Assembly: GCA_943787265.1 (NCBI GenBank)
Contig: CALSLT010000030.1
Span: 182,258 to 246,257 of the forward strand
Length of the DNA: 64,000 nt
Direction: 5' to 3'
DNA from: an uncultured Planctomycetaceae bacterium
GTDB taxonomy: Bacteria > Planctomycetota > Planctomycetia > Planctomycetales > Planctomycetaceae
Every line of letters starts with the position of its first letter. Position 1 is the first letter of the stretch. Shown here in pieces: positions 19,451 to 28,967 of the stretch. A program made the position numbers and the translations under genes. A model generated the notes under the pieces. It had not been told where the DNA came from. It searched no databases and saw only the letters and a list, made by a program, of their open reading frames with translations.

Positions 19451-20539
19451 ATGACAGACAGTCATCAGAAAAATGAATTCAGATCCGAGGACGACTCGAC
19501 GGCTACGTTGGAACCGATTGACCGTGCATCCGATCCTGGCCTTCTTGACGAACTCGCTAAGAAGTTGAACGCGGCTCCCATCAAGAGTGAAACGGTCGAT
19601 TTCGAGCGGATGCAACAACTCGAAACCCGGCTGGCCGATCGCGAACAGCTTGTCTCGATCCTGACTGACCGACTTGAGCAAGCCGCAGACGAACTTGACC
19701 GAATCAAACGTTCTGGAGGCGTGCATTCCGGTTCGACGGCAGACAGTGCTGATGCCGCATCCCTAATTGCGGGGCATAGCGAGGTCACCGAGAAACTTGA
19801 TCGATTCGTCGACGCCTGGGAAGAGCGATACGAAGGCCCTGCCCTTCGCCGAATGGAAGCTGGCATCGACGAACTGCGAGAGCGGCTTGAACAGGCGGTC
19901 CTGCACGGCAACTTCTCGGGCGGCGACTCATCAGTCTCGGGGTACTCTGGCCTGGGCGACAATTCATCACTCATCACCGACCACGACGAAGAAACACTCA
20001 ACTCAACGTTGAATTCCGATTCGGAACTGCCCGAAGATCAAGAAGACAATCTCGTCACCAGACGACCACTCGACGTACCCGTCCGACTTGTCCTGTTCTC
20101 GACCGACGACGTGCCAGAAGATCTTGATGTTCCGCTCCCCGGACCGGTCGACGAAGACGAGGCGTCCGAACGGGTACTTAGAAAAGCCGTCACAGATCGA
20201 GACACCTACGTCCGCTGGCTCTGCCAGCAAATGCGACACGTTACTGGTCGGCTGGAAGGCTGGCTTAAAGAACTTCAAACAGAATCTGACGATGCCACTC
20301 TCCACAAACGCGTCGACGAGATCGAGCAACTGATTCACGAACAACTTCGGATCGCGGAAATCGACGTTTCAATCGAACGAGCCCGACTGTCACGTGACCA
20401 GGCAAAACTTCAGGATCAGACAGACCAACTGGCTCGCGAGCGTGAACAACTTGCGAAAGCCCTCAATCCGTCAGACTCATCGGACGACACACCGATGCTC
20501 CGTCGCTGGAAGAAGTTCATTACGAATCAGGATTCGTAA
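19451..20539 (+). CDS. Acidic coiled-coil protein of unknown function
   Basis: The 362-aa soluble protein is very rich in Asp, Glu and Ser. Coiled-coil stretches lie at about residues 50-100 (RLADREQLVSILTDRLEQA), 115-150 and 285-350 (DQAKLQDQTDQLAREREQLA). A low-complexity linker separates them (about 150-210). No enzymatic motif is visible. ATG 19451 follows an excellent GGAGGAAG and is preferred to the longer open frame (19160), which would overlap the divergent gene. A structural or scaffolding role is possible, but this is inference. Confidence 0.7.
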   Translation: MTDSHQKNEFRSEDDSTATLEPIDRASDPGLLDELAKKLNAAPIKSETVDFERMQQLETRLADREQLVSILTDRLEQAADELDRIKRSGGVHSGSTADSADAASLIAGHSEVTEKLDRFVDAWEERYEGPALRRMEAGIDELRERLEQAVLHGNFSGGDSSVSGYSGLGDNSSLITDHDEETLNSTLNSDSELPEDQEDNLVTRRPLDVPVRLVLFSTDDVPEDLDVPLPGPVDEDEASERVLRKAVTDRDTYVRWLCQQMRHVTGRLEGWLKELQTESDDATLHKRVDEIEQLIHEQLRIAEIDVSIERARLSRDQAKLQDQTDQLAREREQLAKALNPSDSSDDTPMLRRWKKFITNQDS

Positions 20540-20564
20540 ACGATCACAGCGATACGAGTTTTCT

Positions 20565-21488
20565 TCATGCCTCAGCGGCGGCTTCAAGCATCTTCTCGCA
20601 GTGAGTCTTGAACGGGATGTAGTTGGCTGATTCAAGAGCCTGAGGCTCGTACTCGCTGAAGACATCTTTCGCGACAGCATGCAGATCAAATCCGCTCCAG
20701 ATCCCAGCCAGCTTTTCCAACTGCTGCAGCCCGTCAGGTGACTGCCGAAACGAATCCGGCATTAAGCCTGCCAGCGCAACGGCAGCAGCGGCGGACTGTC
20801 CGAGCTTTTCGTCAGCCAGGACCGAGAGGCCTCGATGATGAAAGAAGACACAGCAAATCAGGTCGTCGGGGAATCCCCAACCAAACATGACGTTGGCCGC
20901 GGCGCCGGCATGGTCCCAACCGAAAATGCTCGCTTCAAAATCGACCAGTGACTTCGGCTCTGAATCCGCCTGACTCAAAAAGTGGACGTAGTCGTTGTCG
21001 AGTTCGTTTGTGAGAACTGGAATTAGAAAATCCTGGAGCAGGCCAGCGGCGAAAGCGAGTTCCTCGTCGGTCTTAAGGAGCCTCGCCAGCCGCTTGGCAA
21101 AAAGAGCCCGTTCCAGATTGGCGTTCCAGAAGCTCGCCAGGTTGATCAGTTTCAGCTGTTTTGCTGGCAAAGCGTTCTGCATTGCCGCCGTGATCAAATG
21201 AAGTTTCGTCCGACGAATCCCCAATGCCGCGATGGCATGATGCGGTGACGCGATCCGATGCTTCAGACCGTTTGTGCTGGCGTTCGCATTTCGCAGCAAC
21301 TGGCAGGTGAGGCCAGTGTCAGACTCGATGATCGCCGATAGCTCGTCGATGTCGCAGTCAGGATCGTCAGCCTTCTGCGAGAACTCCGTGACGGCCGCCG
21401 GCAAAACCGGAAGCTGCACCTGAGGGATGCCTTCTTTGCTGCACTCATCTCCCAGGACGGAAGCACGAATACCAGACCAGTCGATCAC
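20565..21488 (-). CDS. HDOD domain protein
   Basis: About 307 aa, nearly all one HDOD domain (LPVLPAAVTEFSQKADDP..., IIESDTGLTCQLLRNANAS, ALGIRRTKLHLITAAM, ending with FGWGFPDDLICCVFFHHRG). HDOD proteins are HD-fold relatives that usually lack phosphohydrolase residues and act in signalling. The start is uncertain: a GTG at 21488 has GGAG 5 bases upstream, a GTG at 21494 and the TTG at 21611 are alternatives, and the domain itself needs none of the extra residues. It converges with the coiled-coil gene. Confidence 0.82.
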   Translation of the reverse strand: MIDWSGIRASVLGDECSKEGIPQVQLPVLPAAVTEFSQKADDPDCDIDELSAIIESDTGLTCQLLRNANASTNGLKHRIASPHHAIAALGIRRTKLHLITAAMQNALPAKQLKLINLASFWNANLERALFAKRLARLLKTDEELAFAAGLLQDFLIPVLTNELDNDYVHFLSQADSEPKSLVDFEASIFGWDHAGAAANVMFGWGFPDDLICCVFFHHRGLSVLADEKLGQSAAAAVALAGLMPDSFRQSPDGLQQLEKLAGIWSGFDLHAVAKDVFSEYEPQALESANYIPFKTHCEKMLEAAAEA

Positions 21489-21702
21489 AACCACTCCACG
21501 TTCACTCAGAAGTCGACAAACAAGCGGGATTATTGCTGATTCGCCAACTCGGAAACTGCGTCTCTCGCAATGAACCTGGTCGCTGGCTCCGCAACTATAT
21601 GTCGACGACAACTCACGGCTGACACCGCGCGGCCCACGCTGTACCTTTCAGAGATATCCCCGCAGTAATGCATCATCTCCCTCCGATACACCGCGACAAC
21701 GC

Positions 21703-22446
21703 ATGCCCGACGAACAATCGAATGACCTGATTCGGTTTGTCGCAGAGCCGTCGCCGTGCCCTTATCTACCGACAGAATCCGCTCAGCTTGAGTATCGCGT
21801 TCCGGCAAGGCTCGACACCGAATCACTCGAACGATTGCTTGAACGAGGCTGGCGACGTTTTGGAAACTACGTCTTCCGACCAAAGTGCCAGGCGTGCCAG
21901 AAATGCCGGCCGCTACGCATCGTTCTGGAAGAATTCCACCCGTCAAAGAGTCAGCGGAAAGCCCTGCGACGAAATCAGCACATTGAGGTCTTCGTAACGC
22001 AGCCGCACGTCACCGACGAACATGTCGCCCTGTTCAACCTCTACCATCGAGACATGGCCGAACGACGTGACTGGCCCGAGAACGCAACGTCATTTCAGGA
22101 CTACTATGAATCGTTCATCGGCCGGCCATTCGATTTCGCTCGAGAATTTCAGTATCGCGAAGACGGACGACTGATTGGCGTCGGAATCGTGGACGTACTT
22201 AAAAAAGGCCTGTCGAGCGCCTACTTCTATCACGATCCAGCCTGGAGAAAGCTGAGCCCCGGAACGTTTTCCATTCTCACTGAAATCGAATGGGCAAAAA
22301 GTAACTCGCTGGAATACTCGTACCTCGGTTACTGGATTCACGAAAATCAATCGATGGATTACAAGGCCCGATTCAGCCCCCATCAACTGCTCGAAACGTG
22401 CGTCGATGTCGATGAAGAACCAATCTGGGCTCTTGCGTCCGACTGA
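21703..22446 (+). CDS. bpt: Aminoacyl-tRNA-protein transferase (Bpt/ATE type)
   Basis: The 247-aa protein matches bacterial Bpt, which transfers leucine from Leu-tRNA to N-terminal Asp or Glu of proteins and so feeds the N-degron pathway. Visible family features: PCPYLPTESAQLEYRV at 18-33, RRFGNYVFRPKCQACQKC (Cys cluster), LRIVLEEFHPSKSQRKALRR, and the C-terminal half FSILTEIEWAKSNSLEYSYL followed by GYWIHENQSMDYKARF. The length is typical. The gene starts after a run of upstream minus-strand sequence and is 35 bases from the next plus-strand gene, so it may share a transcript with the phosphatase. Confidence 0.93.
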   Translation: MPDEQSNDLIRFVAEPSPCPYLPTESAQLEYRVPARLDTESLERLLERGWRRFGNYVFRPKCQACQKCRPLRIVLEEFHPSKSQRKALRRNQHIEVFVTQPHVTDEHVALFNLYHRDMAERRDWPENATSFQDYYESFIGRPFDFAREFQYREDGRLIGVGIVDVLKKGLSSAYFYHDPAWRKLSPGTFSILTEIEWAKSNSLEYSYLGYWIHENQSMDYKARFSPHQLLETCVDVDEEPIWALASD

Positions 22447-22481
22447 TCTCGCACCAACTCCGGCTACTCAAAGAAACAGCA

Positions 22482-23117
22482 ATGCCCAGCGACAAACGCA
22501 CGACGCTCTACTTGATACGCCACGGAGCGACGGCTTCGAACGAACAGACTCCGCCGATCCTGCAGGGTTCCGGAGTGGATTCACCATTAAGTGAACTCGG
22601 CAAGCAACAAGCCGAAGCTACAGGAAAGCTTCTCGCCAGTCTGAAACTCGACGTCGTATGCAGTAGCCCAATGGCTCGCGCGATATCGACGGCCAAAGCG
22701 ATCGCCGCTCCTCACGACCTGCCTGTAAACACCGTTGAGAATCTTCACGAAATTGACGTCGGCGACTGGGAAAGCCTGGACTGGGGTACAATTTCAGAGC
22801 GAACGCCTGAAGCCTATCGTCAATTCATGGAAGACTCAGGCACACACGGATACCTGGGTGGCGAGTCTTACCAGGATGTGCTCGACCGAGTCCTGCCGCC
22901 GATCGAACGCCTGATCAAAGACTTCGAAGGCCGCACCATCGCCGTCGTCGCTCACAAGGCAGTGAATCGTTCGCTGCTGGCAAGCATGTTGGGCCTGGAA
23001 ATGCGACGAGCGAAAGACCTGCCTCAGGACAACTGCTGCATTAACCGGATCGTTGCACGAAACAGCGAGCTGAAACTCGACACGATGAATTCCACTTTGC
23101 ATCTTGCTTCGCTGTAG
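22482..23117 (+). CDS. Histidine phosphatase family protein
   Basis: The 211-aa protein belongs to the phosphoglycerate-mutase-like histidine phosphatase family. The nucleophile motif LIRHGAT (H14) is followed by R66 in SSPMARAIST, the acid residue E90 in HEIDVGDWE, and the second catalytic H158 in VVAHKAVNR. This arrangement fits small broad-specificity phosphatases (CobC/GpmB-like); the substrate is not determinable. It lies 35 bases after the bpt stop and is probably in the same transcript. Confidence 0.92.
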   Translation: MPSDKRTTLYLIRHGATASNEQTPPILQGSGVDSPLSELGKQQAEATGKLLASLKLDVVCSSPMARAISTAKAIAAPHDLPVNTVENLHEIDVGDWESLDWGTISERTPEAYRQFMEDSGTHGYLGGESYQDVLDRVLPPIERLIKDFEGRTIAVVAHKAVNRSLLASMLGLEMRRAKDLPQDNCCINRIVARNSELKLDTMNSTLHLASL

Positions 23118-23183
23118 AGCCTGCTGCTCGCACGTCGCAAAAACGTTCGTCGACAAAATCACCCAGCAGCCAGAAGGCTCCGG

Positions 23184-23885
23184 TCAAGATTCGCTTTTCG
23201 GAGGCGAGCCATCGTTCTTCTTCTGACCACGACGGGATCGACGACGGCGGTTTGGCCGTTTCCCTCGTTTCTTCTGCCCGGAACCAGACGCTTCCGCCTC
23301 TTTGGCGCCGTCAGTAGCTTGTTGCGCCGATTCGTCGCCAGCTTCAGGTTTCTCATTTTCTGCCGGCTTCGAAGCATCATCACCGACATCGACACCGGCT
23401 CCAAACTCATCCCCACCAGTTGCTTCTGGTTGAGTGTTCTCGGATGACGAACTACTAGTTTCCGAAGACGGTTCAGTGGCCGGCGCTGGCTCAGTGGCGG
23501 ATGCCTCAGACGCGACTGCCTCAGTCTGCGTTTCCTCAACGGCTTCCGTAGTGACTTCTGGCGAAACCTCAGCGGTGGAAGAAACGTCGTCGTCCGGACG
23601 CTCAGCCTTTGGCTTGTCCGCTTCCAACTCGCTGTATTCAACTTCGAACGGTGGCGGCTGAGGGCCAGGATCGACCAGCTTCATCCATGTTCCGCCATTC
23701 CGACAGTTACATCGGACGGAAACTTTTTCGATCGGGGCGCGCCGCATGCGATTGCAGGCCGGGCATTCCCAGTACCGACGAACGTCGTATCTAACCTTGA
23801 GTCCTGGGCCTTTAATTGTCCCACTCCCAATTTGTTTCAGGTATTGCTTTGTGACCGAGGCCTGGCAGTCCGCAACCTTCGACAA
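23184..23885 (-). CDS. Zinc-ribbon protein with acidic linker and basic tail
   Basis: About 233 aa. The N-terminal 70 residues hold a compact zinc ribbon (C41, C44, C59, C61; CPAC...CNC) in KVRYDVRRYWECPACNRMRR. Then comes a long Glu/Ser/Thr/Ala-rich disordered stretch (about 80-200) and a strongly basic end (KKRGKRPNRRRRSRRGQKK). The mix suggests a nucleic-acid-binding protein, but no family is recognised. The start is uncertain: a TTG at 23885 is the first usable codon after an in-frame stop and has no clear ribosome site. Confidence 0.6.
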   Translation of the reverse strand: MSKVADCQASVTKQYLKQIGSGTIKGPGLKVRYDVRRYWECPACNRMRRAPIEKVSVRCNCRNGGTWMKLVDPGPQPPPFEVEYSELEADKPKAERPDDDVSSTAEVSPEVTTEAVEETQTEAVASEASATEPAPATEPSSETSSSSSENTQPEATGGDEFGAGVDVGDDASKPAENEKPEAGDESAQQATDGAKEAEASGSGQKKRGKRPNRRRRSRRGQKKNDGSPPKSES

Positions 23886-24102
23886 ATTCGGTAAAGCTCG
23901 AATATGTCATTTGCACGTGATGCGATGGTCTTCTGCCAGAACCGCAGATTCAATTATCCTTGCGTCTCGAAGAGCAAATCTGCTGTGCAGCCTCGCTCCT
24001 TCGCCAAGAACTCTAACGTCGACCGTGGCTGGTGAGAATCATGGCCGACGCCATCGAAATAATTCACTTCGCTGACAGACCTCAACCAGGCTACGAATCT
24101 AA

Positions 24103-25062
24103 ATGGCATCGATCGAGAAATCTGACTTCAGAACTGCACTTTGCGGCCTGATGATGGGAGCTGCTGACATTGTCCCTGGAGTGTCAGGCGGCACCGTCGC
24201 CCTGGTCCTTGGGATCTATAATCGGCTCATTTCTGCCATCAGCCGTTTTGATCGACACACTCTGGGAATGCTGGCGGCAAAACGCTGGTCGGAAGCAGCG
24301 GAATACGTCGACCTGCGATTTGTCCTCGCATTAGGTTGCGGAATAGCGACAGGCATTGGCGGTCTGTCCTTTCTGATGAAGAAGCTGCTGGACGATCACT
24401 TACAGCCGACTTACGCCGTCTTCTTCGGACTGATCCTCGGATCCGGAGTGCTCGTTGCACGGGGAGTTGCCCGCTGGAACCCTGCCAGCATAGCCGCACT
24501 CATTGCCGGAGTCGGCGTTGCCTGGTTCGTGGTCGGCCTCGAAGCTTTGCAAGCCCCGCCTGACACCTTGTGGTACCTGTTCTTTTGCGGCACGGTCGGC
24601 ATCTGCGCGATGATCCTGCCGGGACTCAGCGGAGCCTTTATTCTGCTTATCCTGGGCCGATACTCACACGTCACCGGCCTGATTCGAAGCATCCTGAAAG
24701 GTGATTGGAGCGTTCAGACGTTTCTTGAAGTTAGTGTCTTCTGCTGTGGGTGCCTGTTTGGACTCCTTGCCTTCAGCCGTGTTCTTCGCTGGCTGCTTGC
24801 TCACCATGCGACCGTGACCATGGCAACCCTGTGCGGACTGATGCTGGGCTCACTTCGAAAACTGTGGCCGTTCAAAAACGAACTCACTCCGCCCGGCACC
24901 GAATTCAAATTGAAGCAGTTCGAAAATATCGCCCCAGACTTCTCCAGCAGCTCAACAATCGCCGCCGTCGGTCTGACAGTATTTGCGATGGTTGCCGTTT
25001 TGTCACTTGAAGCCATCGCTCGAAAGCAGCAACCGGCGACCAACCCGGAAACACCGGCCTGA
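24103..25062 (+). CDS. popT: DUF368 family, undecaprenyl-phosphate translocase-like (PopT)
   Basis: The 319-aa membrane protein carries the two inverted DUF368 half-motifs GAADIVPGVSGGTVAL (19-34) and CAMILPGLSGAF (168-179), within about eight hydrophobic helices. DUF368 proteins (PopT) recycle undecaprenyl phosphate across the cytoplasmic membrane for cell-wall and glycan synthesis. That role is established for other bacteria and inferred here. It would serve surface-glycan synthesis such as the cluster at 27.8-35 kb. The 217 bases before it contain no recognised signal. Confidence 0.9.
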   Translation: MASIEKSDFRTALCGLMMGAADIVPGVSGGTVALVLGIYNRLISAISRFDRHTLGMLAAKRWSEAAEYVDLRFVLALGCGIATGIGGLSFLMKKLLDDHLQPTYAVFFGLILGSGVLVARGVARWNPASIAALIAGVGVAWFVVGLEALQAPPDTLWYLFFCGTVGICAMILPGLSGAFILLILGRYSHVTGLIRSILKGDWSVQTFLEVSVFCCGCLFGLLAFSRVLRWLLAHHATVTMATLCGLMLGSLRKLWPFKNELTPPGTEFKLKQFENIAPDFSSSSTIAAVGLTVFAMVAVLSLEAIARKQQPATNPETPA

Positions 25063-25301
25063 TGTCTGAGCTACGTGGCGCCAGCACGGCTGTTCTCTGC
25101 TCTGGCGAGCTGATATCCTTAAATTTCTGCCAGCTCAACTCCCGACATTCGTCGATCGTGGCTGGCAACTGTCAAAGATTTCGTCAGACGAATCAAAGAT
25201 TTTGATCGTCACGAGCACGTTCAAACTGATCGAGCATGGTGACTTTTTGATCGTCGATCACATCGCAATTTCATTTCCCTTTACGAATACGGTGCGGAAG
25301 C

Positions 25302-27800
25302 ATGGACCTCCCTTCCTGTCCAGCCTGTGGTCAGTCCGTTCTTGACGAAGAAGCCGAAGATTGTCCGTTCTGCGGAGCATCAATGTCCGGCAAGCCTGGT
25401 GCTAAACCGGCGGCTCCGGCTGCGACGTCAGGCAGCAGTTCTGGAAAATCGGCGGGCTCGAAGAAGAGCAAAGCCGCTCCTGAAAAAGCAGAAAAGCCGA
25501 GCAGCGACGACCCGTTTGATGTCGCATCACCGACCGCTCGCAAAGCCGTCCAGCTTCTCCCAAAACCATCGAAAGGCAAACTGTACCGAATCCAATGCCC
25601 GATGTGCGAAACGGCCGGCTTCCAATCGAAAAAAGCAGCAGGTCGAGAAGTTCGATGCGCCAACAAAGAATGCCTCGTCCCAATCTTCACCGCTCCTCCC
25701 GACGAAAGTGCTGAGGAAGCAAAGGCCGCGGCCGCCGCAGAAGCCGAAGCATTGGCTGCCGAAGCAGCATCAAAAGGGCTCTCGGTCGGCGCGTATATTG
25801 GCATCGCGGTCGTGGCTGCCGCTGTGCTCGGCGGGGGAGCATTCTTCCTGACATCCGACCCTGCCGAACAAGAACTCTCGGTGGAAAAGCAACTAGCACT
25901 GGCAAGAGAGCAGAACGGCACTCCACCTCCGCCAGTCACACCGGCAGTAGATCCAGGAACGACGGCTGATCCGGACAAACCTGACGAGCCCGTCGTTCCA
26001 CCGAAGCCAGTCGGCCCACCGATCGCGGAGATCCGCGCGACGTCACTCAAATTGATGGCCTACACATCGCTCCAGCGCGACCGCAATCAACGAAAACCTT
26101 TCTGTCGAAGACTGACAGCTGAAGCGTACGCATTATCCGGCGACTTTCCTGGAGTCACTCAGCAACTGACGCAGCTCGACAAAGTGGGCTCTCAACTGAA
26201 GTACTATCGTATCCTTCCATTGGTGCAACTCGCGTGGAAGCATCTCGAGAACGGCGACTCTGCCAGCGCCACAACCGCCGTTGCCGACGCACTGCCGCTG
26301 GTTCGCGATCTCCCAACATTCGGTACCGACGCTACTGACACAATCACTGAACTGGCAACAGTGCTCGTCGCGATGGATCGAGCCGCAGAAGCAGCCACGC
26401 TTCTCGAAAAAAGAAACGATGCCGGTCCTCTCGGACAGTTCCTTGAGGCACGCTTACGGTCAGAATCATTCGCACGACTATCCTTCGACCAAGCGGTTTC
26501 CATGCGACCAGTGACTGGCTGGTCCGCGCCACAATGGGTCGCAATTACCGTTTCGCTCGTGGCAAAACGTATGCCCGATAAGGCCCTGGCCTTTGCGAGA
26601 CAGGCCCCCAACCAGGCCGCAATTGAAGACTGTCTTTCAGGTTGGGCGGAAGCGTCACTGATAGCCGCTGGCGATGACAAACCACTCGCGACAATCGGCA
26701 GCACAATCCAGTCACTCGATAAGACTGCTCAGGCCAGAATCCAAAGCCGATGCGCTCTTACTCTTCAAGGACTCGGCAAGGCACAACTGGCCTCACCGGC
26801 TCTTTTAAAAGCAAAAAAGTTGGTGGGAACTGCCGGCGCAGCACTGACCGTCGACATTCAAAGTCTGAAGGAAGGTGCGAAAGTCACGCTGCCCGATCAA
26901 CAATCAATCCGCAGGCAGGCACTCGCCGCTGCCGAACTGGCACATGCGGAAGCGGTGCTCGGCAATACGGATGCATCATGGGAGTCCGTTCTGCTGACGA
27001 TGGACTTCGTAAGGATGATGGCGCCGGCTTTGAGCATCGCCAACCAACCGTTTACGGAGTTGCAGCAACGCGGAGAAGCTGCCATCACCAACGAACTCAA
27101 AGCTCTGAAAAACCTTCTCACCGACGACGAAGCCAGAATCGCCTATCAGAATTACCGAAACCGCGCGAGACAACTGCGTAGCGGTGCCGAAGCCCGATTT
27201 ACCCTGCAGGAAGAGATTTTGCTCGAAGTGCTGGACTGGGGATTCTCCGATCAGATCTGGGCGGAAATCCAGAAAAGAAACGATGCTGGAACGGGCGACG
27301 CTCGAGAGCCGTGGTTTCAGACGAATCTGGCGAAGGCCCTCTACAACGATTTTCGATTCCGCAAACAGGCAGAAAAAGAAGCTGCCGTCGAAACTGCTGT
27401 CACAAAAGCCAAGCTGGACGAGCTGAGCGCGCCACGAATCATCGCACGAATTCAGTCGGATAAGAAAGCTGCTGGTTCTACACCGGATGACGTTGCGAAT
27501 GTCCTGGCAAACTTCCTGAGAATACATAAGGACGAAGCCGACAAACGCTGGCAGCAGGAAACGATGCTCCGATTAGTGTCGCGACTGATCAGTTCTGACC
27601 GACACATGGAAGCCTTAAAACTCGTTGCTGCTATCAAGGACGTGCAGACTCGTGAATTGGCCTACGAGCTGTCTGGTCAGGAAATCACCGATCGAGGGCA
27701 CGTCGTCGAAGTCTTTGAATTCGCAAAGTCCGCGGACATCATCCCACCCGAGACAGTCGCACTCCTGCGTGGCTTTATCGGAGCTCTTCCCGCGAAGTAA
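25302..27800 (+). CDS. Zinc-ribbon, membrane-anchored helical repeat protein
   Basis: The 832-aa protein begins with a double zinc ribbon: C6/C9 with C21/C24 (CPACG...CPFCG), then C99/C102 with C119/C124 after an Ala/Lys-rich linker. A single transmembrane helix (about 164-184, IGIAVVAAAVLGGGAFFL) and a Pro-rich linker lead to about 600 residues of helical, TPR-like repeats (for example ALAFARQAPNQAAIEDCLSGW and AAELAHAEAVLGNTDASWES). The repeats would lie outside the cytoplasm if the ribbon is inside. No function is known to me. Codon use is normal and the start follows the region 25063-25301, which holds nothing clear. Confidence 0.75.
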   Translation: MDLPSCPACGQSVLDEEAEDCPFCGASMSGKPGAKPAAPAATSGSSSGKSAGSKKSKAAPEKAEKPSSDDPFDVASPTARKAVQLLPKPSKGKLYRIQCPMCETAGFQSKKAAGREVRCANKECLVPIFTAPPDESAEEAKAAAAAEAEALAAEAASKGLSVGAYIGIAVVAAAVLGGGAFFLTSDPAEQELSVEKQLALAREQNGTPPPPVTPAVDPGTTADPDKPDEPVVPPKPVGPPIAEIRATSLKLMAYTSLQRDRNQRKPFCRRLTAEAYALSGDFPGVTQQLTQLDKVGSQLKYYRILPLVQLAWKHLENGDSASATTAVADALPLVRDLPTFGTDATDTITELATVLVAMDRAAEAATLLEKRNDAGPLGQFLEARLRSESFARLSFDQAVSMRPVTGWSAPQWVAITVSLVAKRMPDKALAFARQAPNQAAIEDCLSGWAEASLIAAGDDKPLATIGSTIQSLDKTAQARIQSRCALTLQGLGKAQLASPALLKAKKLVGTAGAALTVDIQSLKEGAKVTLPDQQSIRRQALAAAELAHAEAVLGNTDASWESVLLTMDFVRMMAPALSIANQPFTELQQRGEAAITNELKALKNLLTDDEARIAYQNYRNRARQLRSGAEARFTLQEEILLEVLDWGFSDQIWAEIQKRNDAGTGDAREPWFQTNLAKALYNDFRFRKQAEKEAAVETAVTKAKLDELSAPRIIARIQSDKKAAGSTPDDVANVLANFLRIHKDEADKRWQQETMLRLVSRLISSDRHMEALKLVAAIKDVQTRELAYELSGQEITDRGHVVEVFEFAKSADIIPPETVALLRGFIGALPAK

Positions 27801-27827
27801 TCGTTGGAATGACGAGCAAAGCCGCGA

Positions 27828-28967
27828 CTAGCTGCGCTGCCATGTCACGCGGAAGCGACCGCGCATAGCGTCAAACAATGCTGCAACTGTCGTTGCGTTC
27901 AACGTCAGAAACATTGCCTGCACGCCAAAGATCGAAGACGGTCGACCGATCCTCTGACACAGCCAGCCGGCGAAGGCCGAATAGTAGAAACAAATCTGCC
28001 CGAGCAGGAGCAATGAGTACGGAAGCTGACTGAGAAGCAGAACGTTTGTAACGGCCACGCTTAACAGCAAAGCAGGCGAGACCAGACGCAAAAGTTTGTG
28101 CGACACAAATTCCAGCCAGATCGGATTCTTCCAGGGCAGCAGCCACGATGGATGATGGACGATCAACTGAGCAGCTCCAGCAATAGTGCGCCGCTTTCGA
28201 ATTGCCTCGCGACCAAGCGAATCTGACGGATCATCCCAGGCAATCGCATTTCGTTCGAAGATGCATCGCCATCCTTGAGCAACCGCAACCATCGGGATGA
28301 CAACGTCATCCAGCAGAGTTGAATCTGGAATCGTTTGAAATGCTTCTCGCCGAATTGCATACAACGCGCCGGTAGCGCCTGGCACGCTTCGAAACTGTGC
28401 TTCCGCGCGGCGGATCATCTTTTCGTAACGCCAGTAAGCGCCAATTCCGCGGCCCGCCGTCGAATCATTCGAAGTCTGCCGGAACATCAACTCGCCTGAA
28501 ACGACTCCAACTTTGGGATCGGCAAAGTTTGCGAGCAACTCTGGAATCGTATCCTCGGAAAGAATCTGGCGAGCATCGCATAGAACGACAATCTCACTCC
28601 GACACTGCGGAACAAGATCGTTCAATACGGCGGGCTTTCCACGACGATCGGAAAACTCGACAAGTCGAATGCGTGGATCGTTCAAAGTTGCGATCGATGC
28701 GGCAATGTCATCGTTTGAGCCATCTGAACCGATCAAGATTTCATCAATGAAGCACGCCTGAGCTGACGGCAGAAGCACTTCCAACTTCTTTTTGATTCGT
28801 TCTGCCTCGTTGTGGCAGGCGATCACGACTGAGACTTTCTGCCCGTCGACGAGTTGCCGCTCACGACGCATCGGGAACAACGCAGCCAACAGCTTCACCA
28901 GGATTGGATACCCGAGGTAAACGTAGATCAGTCCCGCAAAACTTAGCCAGAAGATGATTTCAGTCAT
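27828..28967 (-). CDS. Membrane glycosyltransferase family 2
   Basis: The 379-aa processive-type GT2 has an N-terminal membrane helix (5-30), a GT-A domain with VVIACHNEAERI (48-58), nucleotide-binding DGSNDD (82-87), the CDAR motif with D131 (metal site), LLDDVVIPM (D220/D221) and RKRRTIAG (258-265, in the place of the (Q/R)xxRW motif of processive synthases). Two to three C-terminal helices follow. It would add sugars to a membrane-bound chain. Four bases overlap with the upstream GT4 gene, so the two are translationally coupled. The last gene of the cluster, it ends 27 bases from the convergent zinc-ribbon gene. Confidence 0.9.
   Translation of the reverse strand: MTEIIFWLSFAGLIYVYLGYPILVKLLAALFPMRRERQLVDGQKVSVVIACHNEAERIKKKLEVLLPSAQACFIDEILIGSDGSNDDIAASIATLNDPRIRLVEFSDRRGKPAVLNDLVPQCRSEIVVLCDARQILSEDTIPELLANFADPKVGVVSGELMFRQTSNDSTAGRGIGAYWRYEKMIRRAEAQFRSVPGATGALYAIRREAFQTIPDSTLLDDVVIPMVAVAQGWRCIFERNAIAWDDPSDSLGREAIRKRRTIAGAAQLIVHHPSWLLPWKNPIWLEFVSHKLLRLVSPALLLSVAVTNVLLLSQLPYSLLLLGQICFYYSAFAGWLCQRIGRPSSIFGVQAMFLTLNATTVAALFDAMRGRFRVTWQRS

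Noticed and set aside
25331..26050. Minus-strand frame of 239 codons within the zinc-ribbon protein gene
   Set aside because: Low-complexity Ser/Gly/Ala product mirroring the Ala/Lys-rich linker on the other strand.
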